Below, piece by piece: positions 9,319 to 18,042 of a stretch of DNA of 64,000 bases. A program made the translations under genes and the position numbers. The DNA comes from Pseudomonas profundi. GTDB taxonomy: Bacteria; Pseudomonadota; Gammaproteobacteria; Pseudomonadales; Pseudomonadaceae. The notes under the pieces were generated by a model. That model was not told where the DNA came from. It saw only the letters and a program-made list of their open reading frames with translations, and did no database searches. Within the stretch, counting starts at the first letter, position 1, and each line of letters begins with the position of its first letter. The stretch lies in NCBI RefSeq assembly GCF_008638305.1, contig NZ_VTPZ01000004.1:96749-160748 (forward strand), given 5' to 3'.

Positions 9319-9396
9319 GTGTCATCAGGAAGATGACCAGTGGTAACGCCGGGATGGCATGATCGTTAAGGATAATGATCAGCAACCAAGTTCTAT

Positions 9397-9426
9397 AAAA
9401 CCTCGCTTCGGCGGGGTTTTTCTTTT
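9397..9426 (+). terminator. Intrinsic terminator of the CsrB-like RNA
   Basis: A stem with a UUCG tetraloop (9407-9410), an A-run on the left arm and a T-rich tail from 9417 to 9426. One T-G pair interrupts an otherwise complete 10 bp stem. It ends the small RNA 194 bp before the ABC transporter gene. Confidence 0.9.
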
Positions 9427-9619
9427 GGAGCGTCAAAAACCGGGCAGGCGTTCGCTAGATGCCCTTTCTCCGTTGCCGTAAGTGCCGTTTCGATGTCTGG
9501 AATACACGCTCTGGTGCGGCGGACCTATACTGCACGCATGAATTCAAATCTCCTTCGCTCTGTTCGTTTACCGATCTTACGACCAATCCGTTGGCATCGA
9601 TTGGTCGGGGTGTCTGCCA

Positions 9620-10288
9620 ATGCTTGAAGTCAGCACGCTGACCAAGAGTTATCAAAACCCTCAGGGGCCTTTGCAAGTGCTCAACGGAGTCGATCTCCGG
9701 CTGACTGCGGGGCATACGCTCGCTTTGATGGGCGAGTCGGGCAGTGGCAAAAGTACGCTGTTGCATCTGGTGGCGGGTCTGGATCAGGCGGACGCGGGCG
9801 AGATCAAGGTCGCCGGAACTTCGCTGACAGGGTTAGGTGAAGCGGCTCGTGCCGCCTACCGCCGTGATCGCGTCGCTGTCATCTTCCAACAGTTCAATCT
9901 CGTTCCTTCGCTGAAGGTCGCTGATAACCTGGCTTTTCAGGCGCGGTTGGCTGGCCGTGAGGACACCGCCTGGCTAGCGCTTCTGGCCGAACGTCTCGGG
10001 CTGGCTTCATTGCTTGATCGCTATCCGGAGCAGTTATCCGGCGGACAGCAACAACGCGTCGCTGTCGGCCGCGCGCTGGCCGTACGGCCGCCGTTGATCC
10101 TGGCGGACGAGCCGACCGGTAATCTGGATGAACACACAGCTGATGAAGTGATGACGTTATTGCTGGAGCTGGTGCGAGAGGCTGAATCCAGTTTGCTGAT
10201 GGTCACCCATAGCGCCCGGCTGGCTGCTCGCCTGGACCGTCAGGTAACGCTGTCTGCGGGCCGTATCGTTGGTGACAGCCTTCCATGA
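9620..10288 (+). CDS. ABC transporter ATP-binding protein (LolD/MacB type)
   Basis: A 222-residue ATPase subunit. Walker A GESGSGKST is at 38-46, the Q-loop lies in IFQQFNLVPSL near 88-98, the signature LSGGQQQRV is at 139-147 and Walker B LILADE is at 159-164, followed by the D-loop NLD. Size and motif wording match the LolD/MacB group that works with FtsX-like permeases on lipoproteins or peptides rather than importers. The gene overlaps the permease by 4 bp (ATGA at 10285), so the two form one transcript with translational coupling. With the lipoprotein at 12752 the set resembles AttE-AttFG-AttH. The exported substrate is unknown. Confidence 0.9.
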   Translation: MLEVSTLTKSYQNPQGPLQVLNGVDLRLTAGHTLALMGESGSGKSTLLHLVAGLDQADAGEIKVAGTSLTGLGEAARAAYRRDRVAVIFQQFNLVPSLKVADNLAFQARLAGREDTAWLALLAERLGLASLLDRYPEQLSGGQQQRVAVGRALAVRPPLILADEPTGNLDEHTADEVMTLLLELVREAESSLLMVTHSARLAARLDRQVTLSAGRIVGDSLP

Positions 10289-12759
10289 TTGAACGCCTGG
10301 GCTGGGTGCTGCGAACCCTGCTGAGTCATTGGCGGCGTCACCCTTTGCAGGGCGTCTGTTTGCTGGTGGGTTTATGGCTGGCGACAGGTCTGTGGACGGG
10401 TGTTCAGGCGCTCAACGAACAGGCCCGTGATAGTTATGACCGCGCAGCGGGCCTGTTTGGCGAGGACAACCAGAGTGTGCTGGTCAGTCCGGGTAATCAG
10501 CCATTCGATCAGGAGTACTTCGTTACGCTGCGCCGTGCTGGCTGGCCTGTCTCGCCCGTTCTGCAGGGCAGCGTTACCCTTAACGGGCCCGACGGGGCGG
10601 CGACGCGTTTACGCTTGACCGGCATCGAGCCGCTGAGTGTGCCCGAGCAGGGCAGCGTGGTCGGCACCATACAGCAGGTGGATCTCGTCGGGTTTCTGGT
10701 TCCGCCCGGGCGAACCTGGATTGCACCCGACACGCTTGCCGAGCTGGGGCTGTCGAGTGGCGATACCGCGCAATTGGCGAACGGGCATGCGCTGCCCCCG
10801 CTGCAGTCCCTCGCGGCCGTGCCGCCGGGCATGTTACTGGTTGATATCGGCGTGGCGCAGCGGATGCTTGATCAATCTGGCCGACTCAGTCAGTTATTGG
10901 TAGAGGGCGCGTTTGCGGCGAATCAGCCGCCCTTGCCGGAGCAGGTGGCGCTGCGCTGGGACGTACGCGACGAAGGCGATCTGCAGCGTCTGACTGACAG
11001 CTTCCATATGAATCTCACCGCCCTGGGGCTGCTCGCCTTCATTGTCGGGCTTTTCATCGTGCACGCCGCGGCGGGTTTGGCCATGGAGCAACGGCGCGGC
11101 CTGTTGCAGACGCTGCGTGCCTGCGGCACCAGCTTGCGTCTGGTGGTCTGCGCGCTGTTGCTGGAGCTGCTGGTACTGGCATTGGTCGGCGGGAGTCTCG
11201 GCGTACTCAGCGGTTTTGCTCTGGCCTCCTTGCTGGTCGGTGATCTGGCCGCCAGCCTGCGTGGTTTATACGGCGCTCAGGTGGCCGGTCAACTGGTGCT
11301 CGATTCGCAGTGGTGGCTGACCGGCCTGGCAATGAGCCTTGCCGGCACCTTGCTGGCTGGCGGCAGCAGTGTATTGAAAGCCATGCGCATGCCGGTGCTG
11401 GCCTGGGCGCGACCGCAAGCCTGGCGGGATGCGCAGGCTCGCAGCATCAGGCGCCTGGCGATCATGGGCGTGCTGCTGTTGTTGGTCGCGGGCATCTTGA
11501 TCTACGTCGGTGAAAGCCTATTGACGGGATTCATGCTGCTTGGCTGCTTATTGCTCGGTGCAGCCTGGTTATTGCCACTGGTGCTGAGTCTGCTGCTGCG
11601 TGGAGGCAGAAAGCTCGCGCGCAGCCCTCTCGGGCATTGGTTCTGGGCTGACAGTCAGCAGCAGCTGTCGGGTTTGAGTCTGGCACTGATGGCCTTGTTG
11701 CTGGCGCTGGCGGCGAACATTGGCGTAGGCAGCATGACCGAAGGCTTTCGCCTGACCTTCACCAGCTGGCTGGACCAGCGTCTGGCTGCCGATCTCTACC
11801 TGCGCCCCGAATCCCAGGCTCAGGCAGATAGCATTGAGCAGTGGTTAAGTCGGCAACCGAGCGTGCAGGCTCAGCTGCCTAGTTGGCAGGTGCAGAGTCG
11901 GGTCCGGGATTGGCCAACGGAAGTCAGCGGGGTTATTGATCATCCGCTCTACGCGAGGCGCTGGCCGTTGATTGAGGCCGTCCCCGGGGCCTGGGACCAA
12001 CTGGCCCAGGGGCGCGGCGCAGTGATCAGCGAACAACTGGCCTACCGGCTCGACATTGAATTGGGAGATGCCATTGAGCTGGAAACCCCCGACGGTATCT
12101 GGACACTACCCGTGCTGGGACGCTACGCCGATTACGGGAATCCCAAGGGCCAGTTGCTGGTGTCGGCCGAGCAGCTCAACCAGCGCTGGCCCGGTCTGGA
12201 AGTAAGCAGTATTGGCCTGTTGGTCGACGAGGCGGCGATCAGTGATCTGGTCGCCGGCCTGCAAGACAACTTCGAACTGGGTGGCTTCAGCCTGATTGAT
12301 CAGGCAGCGCTGAAACGTTATTCGCAGCAAGTCTTCGAGCAGACCTTCTCCGCCACCGCCGCACTCAATACCCTGACACTGGGCGTGGCAGCCGTTGCGC
12401 TCTTTACCAGTTTGCTCAGCCTTGCCGATGCCAGACTCAGCCAGCTGGCGCCTTTGTGGGCGATGGGCTTGCGACCGTCCCGTCTGGCCTGGCTGAGTCT
12501 GGCGCAGATGCTCATGCTTGCTACCTTGACCTGCGTGCTGGCAATACCGGTCGGGCTGGCGTTGGCCTGGTGTCTGGTCGAGGTGGTCAATGTCCAGGCA
12601 TTCGGCTGGCGGCTGCCCTGGCACTGGTTTCCCTTCCAATGGTTGACCCTGGCAGGCTTTGCCTTGCTGGCCGTATTGCTGGCCAGCATCAGCCCGGTGT
12701 GGCGCATCGTGCGGGTCGGCCCCACCCAGTTGCTGAGGCAGTTTGCCCATAATGCATAG
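10285..12759 (+). CDS. FtsX-like ABC transporter permease
   Basis: An 824-residue inner-membrane protein. One hydrophobic segment lies near residues 22-40, followed by a large periplasmic domain. A three-helix FtsX unit lies at about 245-370, two more helices at about 390-440, a second periplasmic region at about 480-680 and a final FtsX unit at about 690-815. This duplicated layout (about 800 residues, two FtsX domains) is the single-polypeptide form of the LolC/E or AttF/G pair. It overlaps the ATPase upstream (4 bp) and the lipoprotein downstream (8 bp), so the three products are made together. Likely role: moving a lipid, lipoprotein or secondary metabolite out of the inner membrane (inference). 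Confidence 0.85.
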   Translation: MIERLGWVLRTLLSHWRRHPLQGVCLLVGLWLATGLWTGVQALNEQARDSYDRAAGLFGEDNQSVLVSPGNQPFDQEYFVTLRRAGWPVSPVLQGSVTLNGPDGAATRLRLTGIEPLSVPEQGSVVGTIQQVDLVGFLVPPGRTWIAPDTLAELGLSSGDTAQLANGHALPPLQSLAAVPPGMLLVDIGVAQRMLDQSGRLSQLLVEGAFAANQPPLPEQVALRWDVRDEGDLQRLTDSFHMNLTALGLLAFIVGLFIVHAAAGLAMEQRRGLLQTLRACGTSLRLVVCALLLELLVLALVGGSLGVLSGFALASLLVGDLAASLRGLYGAQVAGQLVLDSQWWLTGLAMSLAGTLLAGGSSVLKAMRMPVLAWARPQAWRDAQARSIRRLAIMGVLLLLVAGILIYVGESLLTGFMLLGCLLLGAAWLLPLVLSLLLRGGRKLARSPLGHWFWADSQQQLSGLSLALMALLLALAANIGVGSMTEGFRLTFTSWLDQRLAADLYLRPESQAQADSIEQWLSRQPSVQAQLPSWQVQSRVRDWPTEVSGVIDHPLYARRWPLIEAVPGAWDQLAQGRGAVISEQLAYRLDIELGDAIELETPDGIWTLPVLGRYADYGNPKGQLLVSAEQLNQRWPGLEVSSIGLLVDEAAISDLVAGLQDNFELGGFSLIDQAALKRYSQQVFEQTFSATAALNTLTLGVAAVALFTSLLSLADARLSQLAPLWAMGLRPSRLAWLSLAQMLMLATLTCVLAIPVGLALAWCLVEVVNVQAFGWRLPWHWFPFQWLTLAGFALLAVLLASISPVWRIVRVGPTQLLRQFAHNA

Positions 12760-13849
12760 ATTCTCTTGCCTCTTCGTGCTGCTGGCGATGCTGGGATTGG
12801 CCGGTTGCGAACCTGAGCAGCAATCAGTGGATGCGGGATTCGCCGGCCTCGGTGAGCAGGCGGAGGGTTTCACCGAGGTTTCCCCGGATCGTCGTTTCGA
12901 ATTCCCCGCTGATCATGGCGCCCACCCGGACTACCGCATCGAATGGTGGTATGTCACCGCCAACCTGACGGATGAAGATGGCCGGGAATGGGGCGCGCAA
13001 TGGACCTTGTTCCGTCAGGCGCTGCAACCGCAGACGCCTCTGGAAGCGGAGGCCGGTTGGAACAGTGCCCAGGTCTGGCTGGGTCACTCTGCGGTTACCC
13101 ATGCTGGTGGCCATAAATATGCTGATCGGTTGGCGCGGGGCGGCGTGGGGCAGGCGGGCGTGCGGGTGGAGCCCTTCGAGGCCTGGATAGATGACTGGTC
13201 ACTCGCGCAGGCAAGAGACACACAAGGACAAGACAGTTTAAGCGCGCTGTCGGTGAAGGCAGCCGGGGAGGACTTCAGCTATCAGCTCAATCTAACCGCG
13301 GACCGACCCGTCGTGCTCCAGGGTGAACAGGGCTATAGCCGCAAATCCGAGGGCGATCAGGCGTCCTATTACTACAGTCAGCCTTTTTTCAGCGTCGAAG
13401 GTGCCATCGAATGGGAAGGTCAGCGGCATATCGTCACCGGACAAGCCTGGCTGGACCGAGAATGGAGCAGTCAGCCGCTGGCCGCCAACCAGCAGGGCTG
13501 GGACTGGTTTTCCCTGCATCTGGATGGCGGTGAAAAGCTGATGTTGTTTCGCCTGCGCAGCACCGATGGCAGCCACTATTATTCAGGCACCTGGATTCAG
13601 CCGGATGGCGAAACACAGCCATTGGCTCCCGGCGCGATAGAGCTGGAGCCGCTGGACGAGACGACCGTCGCAGGGCGCGAGGTGCCTACCCGTTGGCGCC
13701 TCAGAATACCCAGCAGGGCTTTTGATGTGACCACCGAACCACTGAACGAGCAGGCCTGGATGGGCACCACCATCCCGTACTGGGAAGGTCCGATTCGTTT
13801 CGGCGGGAGCCACACAGGGGTAGGCTACCTTGAAATGACCGGCTACTAG
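12752..13849 (+). CDS. AttH/CrtC-like lipocalin-fold lipoprotein
   Basis: A 365-residue probable lipoprotein. The signal peptide ends in the lipobox LAGC with C19 as the lipidated residue. The mature part has the AttH/hydroxyneurosporene-synthase features: FPADHGAHPDYRIEWWYVT near 50-70, YYYSQPFFSVEG, and the tandem W-rich segment AWLDREWSSQPLA. Members carry two lipocalin-like barrels. The ATG at 12752 overlaps the end of the permease gene and is preferred to a TTG at 12743. Neighbours make it the periplasmic or outer-membrane partner of the exporter. The family name carotenoid 1,2-hydratase should not be taken as its activity, as there are no carotenoid genes here. Confidence 0.8.
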   Translation: MHRFSCLFVLLAMLGLAGCEPEQQSVDAGFAGLGEQAEGFTEVSPDRRFEFPADHGAHPDYRIEWWYVTANLTDEDGREWGAQWTLFRQALQPQTPLEAEAGWNSAQVWLGHSAVTHAGGHKYADRLARGGVGQAGVRVEPFEAWIDDWSLAQARDTQGQDSLSALSVKAAGEDFSYQLNLTADRPVVLQGEQGYSRKSEGDQASYYYSQPFFSVEGAIEWEGQRHIVTGQAWLDREWSSQPLAANQQGWDWFSLHLDGGEKLMLFRLRSTDGSHYYSGTWIQPDGETQPLAPGAIELEPLDETTVAGREVPTRWRLRIPSRAFDVTTEPLNEQAWMGTTIPYWEGPIRFGGSHTGVGYLEMTGY

Positions 13850-13908
13850 CTGGGAGGCGAGCTTCTGCTAAGGTGAGTCGAGATGATCTTTTCTGCGAGG
13901 CCCCCCGC

Positions 13909-15078
13909 ATGTCTGCCAGAGCTCCGATACCCATTCCGCAAAGCATGTCGGCAATGATCCTCACCGGGCACGGCGGCCTGGACAAGCTGGAATACCGCCA
14001 GGATATCCCTGTCCCGCAGCCAAAACCGGGCGGGGTGCTGGTCAAGATCAGCGCGACGGCCAAAAACAATACCGATCGCAAGGCGCGCGAGGGGCTGTAC
14101 CCGACGCGGGACAAGGCTGAAATGACCTCGTTCCAGATTGCCGGAGCGCCTACATTGACGTTCCCCCGTATTCAGGGCGCAGACGTGGTGGGCACTGTGG
14201 TGGCGGTCGGCGATGGGGTTGAGCCAGAGCGAATCGGTGAGCGGGGGCTACTGGATTTCAACCTGTACGCCGATGACCGGAGAGACATCAATCTCACCCC
14301 GGATTATTACGGACATGGTGCAGACGGCGGTTTCGCTGAGTACATCGCCGTGCCTTCGACGCAATTTCACCACATTGCCAACCCTGAACTCGCCGATGCA
14401 GAGCTCGCGGCGCTGGGTATGTGCTCTTATCAAACGGCGCTGCATATGCTCACTGCGGCTCAGGTGAAGGCTGGTGAGCGGGTGCTGGTCAGTGGCGCCA
14501 GCGGGGGCGTGGGTACGGCTCTGATCCAGCTCTGCCGTATCCTCGGTGCCATTCCCTATGCGCTCAGCCAGCAGGACAAGGCTGAAGCGCTGCGCGTGCT
14601 GGGTGCCGAAGCGGTTTTCGATCGCTCCGACATGAGCGGCTTCATCGACAGAGTGCGTGGGGTGACGGGCGGAGCGCCGATTGACGCGGTGATGGATCTG
14701 GTCGGCGGCGAGATGACCAATCGCTTCATCGATACCATGATCTTCGATATGACCCGCCGTACGACCTATCCGCGACTGAGCATTGCCGGGGCCAGCGGCA
14801 ACAATGTCAGCGAGATTATGTGGACGCGCATCTATCTGTACCAGGTGCAGATATTCGGGGTGTCACACGGCACACGGGAAGAGGCCGAACAGCTGATTGC
14901 CTGGATCCGCTCCGGCCAGTTGCGGCCGGTCCTCTTTGGTGCGTTCAAGCTGTCCGAGCTGCACGCTGCGGAGGCCTTTTTCGTCCATCGCTCGAACAAC
15001 TTTCTGGGCAAGATCGTCATCGTTCCCGATTCGGAATGGGCGCAGCACGGCGCGCGCTTTGCGCTGAGGGCTGACTGA
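13909..15078 (+). CDS. Zinc-independent medium-chain dehydrogenase/reductase (quinone-oxidoreductase-like)
   Basis: A 389-residue MDR-superfamily oxidoreductase. The N-terminal GroES-like domain contains ISATAKNNTDRKAREGLYP and lacks the GHE and four-cysteine zinc motifs of true alcohol dehydrogenases. The nucleotide-binding fold shows GASGGVG at 196-202, typical of NADPH use. GAGG at 13897-13900 is 8 bp before the chosen ATG; an earlier in-frame GTG at 13873 would add 12 residues. The stop overlaps the ATG of the proline-racemase-family gene (TGATG), so the two work together. Substrate unknown; a ketone or enoyl intermediate from the partner reaction is a reasonable guess. Confidence 0.8.
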   Translation: MSARAPIPIPQSMSAMILTGHGGLDKLEYRQDIPVPQPKPGGVLVKISATAKNNTDRKAREGLYPTRDKAEMTSFQIAGAPTLTFPRIQGADVVGTVVAVGDGVEPERIGERGLLDFNLYADDRRDINLTPDYYGHGADGGFAEYIAVPSTQFHHIANPELADAELAALGMCSYQTALHMLTAAQVKAGERVLVSGASGGVGTALIQLCRILGAIPYALSQQDKAEALRVLGAEAVFDRSDMSGFIDRVRGVTGGAPIDAVMDLVGGEMTNRFIDTMIFDMTRRTTYPRLSIAGASGNNVSEIMWTRIYLYQVQIFGVSHGTREEAEQLIAWIRSGQLRPVLFGAFKLSELHAAEAFFVHRSNNFLGKIVIVPDSEWAQHGARFALRAD

Positions 15079-16118
15079 TGAAAGAGGAGCTTTCGCTGAA
15101 GCTGATCGACACCCATGCGGGCGGAGATGTCAGCCGTATTGTCATTGGTGGGATTGGGCCGTTGCCGGGCGACACGGTCAGACAGCAGATGCAGTATTTG
15201 AGCAACGAGGCGGATGGGCTGCGCCGTTTGCTGCTCACCGAGCCTTACGGCATACCCGAAATGTCGGTGGATCTGATCGTGCCGACGAACGATCCTGCGG
15301 CGGAGGTCGGCTACATCGTCATGGAAGTGATGGGCTATCCCATCTATTCAGGGTCCAATACCATCTGTACTGCTACGGCCGTTCTGGAATGCGGCATGGT
15401 GCAAAAACGCGAAGGCCGCCAGCGTTTCGTCATGGAATCGGCTGCCGGTCAGGTGCATATCGAGGCCGTGGTGCAGGACGGCGTAGTCGAAGCCATTACC
15501 TGCGAAGGCCTGCCAACCTACATTCACAGCTACCGGAATAGCATCCATGTGCCGGCGATTGGCGATGTGACCTACAGCGTTGCCTATAGTGGCGGCTTTT
15601 ATGCGCTGGTAGACGCGCCCGCACTGGGGTTTTCGTTAGTGCGGGAAGAGGAGTTGGAGCTGGCTGCCTGCGCCCATGCCATTGTCGATGCCCTGCAGGC
15701 CGAGCGTGGTTTTTCGCATTACACGCTGGGCGAAGTCGGGCCGCTGCCGTTTCTGCATTACATGGGGCCGGTGGAGCAACTGTCCGACAGTTTTTACCGG
15801 TCACGCTCTGCCACCTATGTGCATCCGGGAGTGATTTGCCGCAGTCCTACCGGCACCGGTACTTCGGCGCGTCTGGCGCTGATGCACTACGAAGGCAGTA
15901 TCAAACAGGGCGACCGGCTTGAAACCGTTTCTCTGCGTGATACCGGCTTTATCGGTGAATTCACCGGCGTGAACCAGGCCGGCGACCATCAGCTGGTAGA
16001 GAACAGCATCACCGGCAAGTGCTACATCCTGGCCCGCTCGGAGATCATCATCAATTGTGAGGATCCGATGGTGGAGTGTGGCGGTCTGCTGCATATTCTC
16101 AGCAGCCGCCAGCCGTGA
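15078..16118 (+). CDS. Proline racemase-superfamily protein with Ser/Thr at the two catalytic positions
   Basis: A 346-residue protein of the proline racemase/hydroxyproline epimerase fold, with the duplicated PSI-like domains. Family marks are IDTHAGGD at the start, the first active loop YSGSNTI at 90-96 and the second RSPTGTGTSA at 255-264. In racemases both loops hold cysteine; epimerases have Ser/Cys and trans-3-hydroxyproline dehydratases Cys/Thr. Here the pair reads S91 and T258, and the usual histidine after the first position is S93. Racemase or epimerase chemistry by two thiols is therefore excluded; a dehydratase or lyase is more likely. It is translationally coupled to the oxidoreductase before it and converges on ureJ. 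Confidence 0.8.
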   Translation: MKEELSLKLIDTHAGGDVSRIVIGGIGPLPGDTVRQQMQYLSNEADGLRRLLLTEPYGIPEMSVDLIVPTNDPAAEVGYIVMEVMGYPIYSGSNTICTATAVLECGMVQKREGRQRFVMESAAGQVHIEAVVQDGVVEAITCEGLPTYIHSYRNSIHVPAIGDVTYSVAYSGGFYALVDAPALGFSLVREEELELAACAHAIVDALQAERGFSHYTLGEVGPLPFLHYMGPVEQLSDSFYRSRSATYVHPGVICRSPTGTGTSARLALMHYEGSIKQGDRLETVSLRDTGFIGEFTGVNQAGDHQLVENSITGKCYILARSEIIINCEDPMVECGGLLHILSSRQP

Positions 16119-16128
16119 AATACGCCTG

Positions 16129-16701
16129 TCAGGTGAGCGCGAGACCCACCCCGGCCAGCGCAATCGCAGCGCCGATAACCCGTGACAGCCAGGTTGATCT
16201 CCAGCTACCCAGTCCGGCGCCGACCAAATGCAGAACTGCAGTGCTCAGCGCAAAGCCGAGCATATACAGCGTCATCTCTGCGCCGGGCGGCATCTCACCA
16301 CCGTGCGCCACCCCGTGCATCACAGCGAAAGCGGATACCAGTACTGCACCAGGCAGCAACGGCACGCGCCTGGCCCAGAGCAGCAGAAGCCCGAGCGCCA
16401 GTACCGAGCCGACTATACCCTGCTCGACGCCAGGAACTGCTATGCCGGCCATGCCCAGGCCGGCGCCGGCGAGCATGAAGGCAACGAACAATACCGGTAA
16501 CAACCAGCGCGCACGTCCACCGAGCTGCGCCGCCCAAAGCCCGACCGCAACCATGGCGAGCAGATGGTCAAGCCCGCCGATGGGATGCCCAAGCCCGGCG
16601 GCCAGTCCGCCGAGCTCGGTGTGTCCGGGGTGAGCATGCGCCAGTGTCGGCAGGGCGATCAGTGCGGTCAGGGTGAAGGTACGGCTTATCAGGTGACCCA
16701 T
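16129..16701 (-). CDS. ureJ: HupE/UreJ-type nickel permease-like protein
   Basis: A 190-residue membrane protein with a signal-like N-terminus (cleavage after THAHA-like LAHA near residue 23) and about six hydrophobic helices. The signature HPIGGLDHLLAM at about 39-50 and HGVAHGGEMP near 128-137 carry the histidines thought to bind Ni2+ or Co2+. HupE/UreJ proteins deliver nickel for hydrogenase or urease. It is the last gene of the urease cluster, starting 2 bp after ureG, which supports a urease role. Only 10 bp separate its stop from the convergent gene, and no terminator is visible there. Confidence 0.9.
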   Translation of the reverse strand: MGHLISRTFTLTALIALPTLAHAHPGHTELGGLAAGLGHPIGGLDHLLAMVAVGLWAAQLGGRARWLLPVLFVAFMLAGAGLGMAGIAVPGVEQGIVGSVLALGLLLLWARRVPLLPGAVLVSAFAVMHGVAHGGEMPPGAEMTLYMLGFALSTAVLHLVGAGLGSWRSTWLSRVIGAAIALAGVGLALT

Positions 16702-16703
16702 GG

Positions 16704-17345
16704 TCAGACTCCTTCTGCGGCAGATGCGGGTAATGGACGCAGCATGCCTTCGCGAACAATGAAGGCGATGATGTCGTCGACACCCGCGCCACTTTTCAGA
16801 TTGGAAAACACAAAGGGCCGCTCGCCGCGCATCTTCTTCGCATCGCGGTCCATGACGCCGAGGTCAGCGCCAACCAGCGGTGCGAGGTCTGTCTTGTTGA
16901 TGATCAGCAGGTCCGAGCGGGTAATGCCGGGGCCGCCCTTGCGCGGGATCTTGTCGCCGGCGGACACGTCGATCACGTAGAGCGTCAGATCCGACAGCTC
17001 CGGACTGAAGGTCGCCGCGAGGTTATCACCGCCGCTTTCCACCAGAATCAGTTCAACACCCGGGAAGCGTTCCTGCAGTTCCGCCACGGCGGCGAGGTTC
17101 ATCGATGCATCTTCGCGGATGGCGGTGTGCGGGCAGCCGCCGGTTTCCACGCCGAGAATGCGATCAGCCGGCAGCGCCTGGTTGCGCAGCAGGAAATCGG
17201 CATCCTCGCGGGTGTAGATGTCATTGGTAATCACCGCCAGGTTGTAGTGGGGATACAGGTGCTCGCACAGCGTGCTGACCAGTGCGGTCTTGCCCGAACC
17301 GACCGGGCCGCCAATCCCCACGCGCAATGCGGGTTTGGTATTCAT
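16704..17345 (-). CDS. ureG: Urease accessory GTPase UreG
   Basis: A 213-residue SIMIBI GTPase that drives nickel insertion into the urease active site with UreE, UreF and UreD. The P-loop GGPVGSGKT is at 12-20. The metal-binding CPH of [14 protein letters not shown] lies near 72, and the base-recognition NKTD near 150. The start is set at the ATG at 17345, with AAGGAG 7 bp upstream; the frame is open for 33 codons further but that part would overlap ureF. It starts 10 bp after ureF. Confidence 0.96.
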   Translation of the reverse strand: MNTKPALRVGIGGPVGSGKTALVSTLCEHLYPHYNLAVITNDIYTREDADFLLRNQALPADRILGVETGGCPHTAIREDASMNLAAVAELQERFPGVELILVESGGDNLAATFSPELSDLTLYVIDVSAGDKIPRKGGPGITRSDLLIINKTDLAPLVGADLGVMDRDAKKMRGERPFVFSNLKSGAGVDDIIAFIVREGMLRPLPASAAEGV

Positions 17346-17355
17346 GTAGTGCTCC

Positions 17356-18042
17356 TTATGATCGAAACAGTCGTGTGTATTGGTGTTCGTGCCGGGCGCT
17401 GGCAAAGGCCAGACCGGGCAAGCCAGCGCCGAGTTCGTCGTCATGCAGCTGCGTCGCTGCGTTGACGATCACCGGCAGACGCGGCAACAGGTGGTCGAGC
17501 AGCCGTTGGGCGTCGGTCTGGCCCAGCGGAATCAGTTTGGTTGCGGCACCGGTCTGGTTTTCCAGCCAGCTCCAGAGCACGCCGAGTGCCAGCTGGTGTG
17601 CACCAGTCTGCCAATGCCAGCCGGCCATGGCGAAGGCGGTCATCAGGGCGATGGGTTCGCCCCTGGGCCAGTCCAGCGCCAGCGGAATTTCCAACGAACA
17701 GAGCAGCCGCAACAGCGCGCCGCCTTGCTGGCTGTCTTCCAGATAAAGTTCAGCCGTTTCGCGGTTGGCCAGCAGCCAGTCGTTCCATTCAGAGACGGCA
17801 TCCAGGTCGCCATCATCCATGGCCACGTACTGGCGCATCAGTAGCGGAATATCCAGGTACCCCAGCGATCGCGTCGCCAGCCCGTCGAGCCATTCCACTG
17901 CCGAGTCGAGATCGGTCACCCAGCCCTGTTCCACGACATATTCCATACCCTGGGAGTAGGCATAGCCGCCGATCGGCAGCGCTGGGCTGGCCAGCTGGAG
18001 TACCCGCAACAGGGCCCTGTCGGCCTGTTCAGTGCTCGACAT
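17356..18042 (-). CDS. ureF: Urease accessory protein UreF
   Basis: A 228-residue all-helical accessory protein. With UreD it forms the scaffold on apo-urease through which UreG passes nickel. The N-terminal [28 protein letters not shown] is the classic UreF opening, and [17 protein letters not shown] text occurs in the middle. It overlaps ureE by 14 bp, so translation is probably coupled. Length is normal for the family (about 225). Confidence 0.95.
   Translation of the reverse strand: MSSTEQADRALLRVLQLASPALPIGGYAYSQGMEYVVEQGWVTDLDSAVEWLDGLATRSLGYLDIPLLMRQYVAMDDGDLDAVSEWNDWLLANRETAELYLEDSQQGGALLRLLCSLEIPLALDWPRGEPIALMTAFAMAGWHWQTGAHQLALGVLWSWLENQTGAATKLIPLGQTDAQRLLDHLLPRLPVIVNAATQLHDDELGAGLPGLAFASARHEHQYTRLFRS

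Larger units (their letters stand above)
9068..9426 (+). ncRNA. CsrB-like CsrA/RsmA-sequestering small RNA
   Basis: About 358 nt with no coding potential and 22 GGA motifs between 9073 and 9372. Many are CAGGA or AAGGA, the CsrA/RsmA recognition core. At least ten GGA motifs sit in loops of short stems, for example GCC/GGC at 9146-9156, 9226-9236, 9308-9318 and 9348-9358; GTC/GAC at 9186-9196 and 9267-9277; CGC/GCG at 9162-9173 and 9243-9254; GTCATC/GATGAC at 9321-9337; and GATCGTT/AATGATC (one G-U pair) at 9361-9380. The locus ends in an intrinsic terminator. Size and motif number match enterobacterial CsrB (about 370 nt, about 20 motifs) far better than RsmY/RsmZ (about 120 nt, 4-7 motifs). 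The inferred role is to titrate RsmA under GacS/GacA control. The 5' end is predicted from the -10 only. Confidence 0.85.

Noticed and set aside
9140..9320. CRISPR array or plain minisatellite
   Set aside because: Repeat units are about 81 bp, only two and a bit copies, with no short constant repeat and variable spacer pattern. The GGA loops, operator and terminator explain the region better.
9538..9627. 29-codon small open frame ending inside the ABC ATPase start
   Set aside because: There is no ribosome site, no recognisable peptide, and the composition looks random. A leader peptide is possible but unsupported.
13873..13908. Extended N-terminus (GTG at 13873) for the MDR oxidoreductase
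   Set aside because: It lacks a ribosome site, while the ATG at 13909 has GAGG at the right distance.
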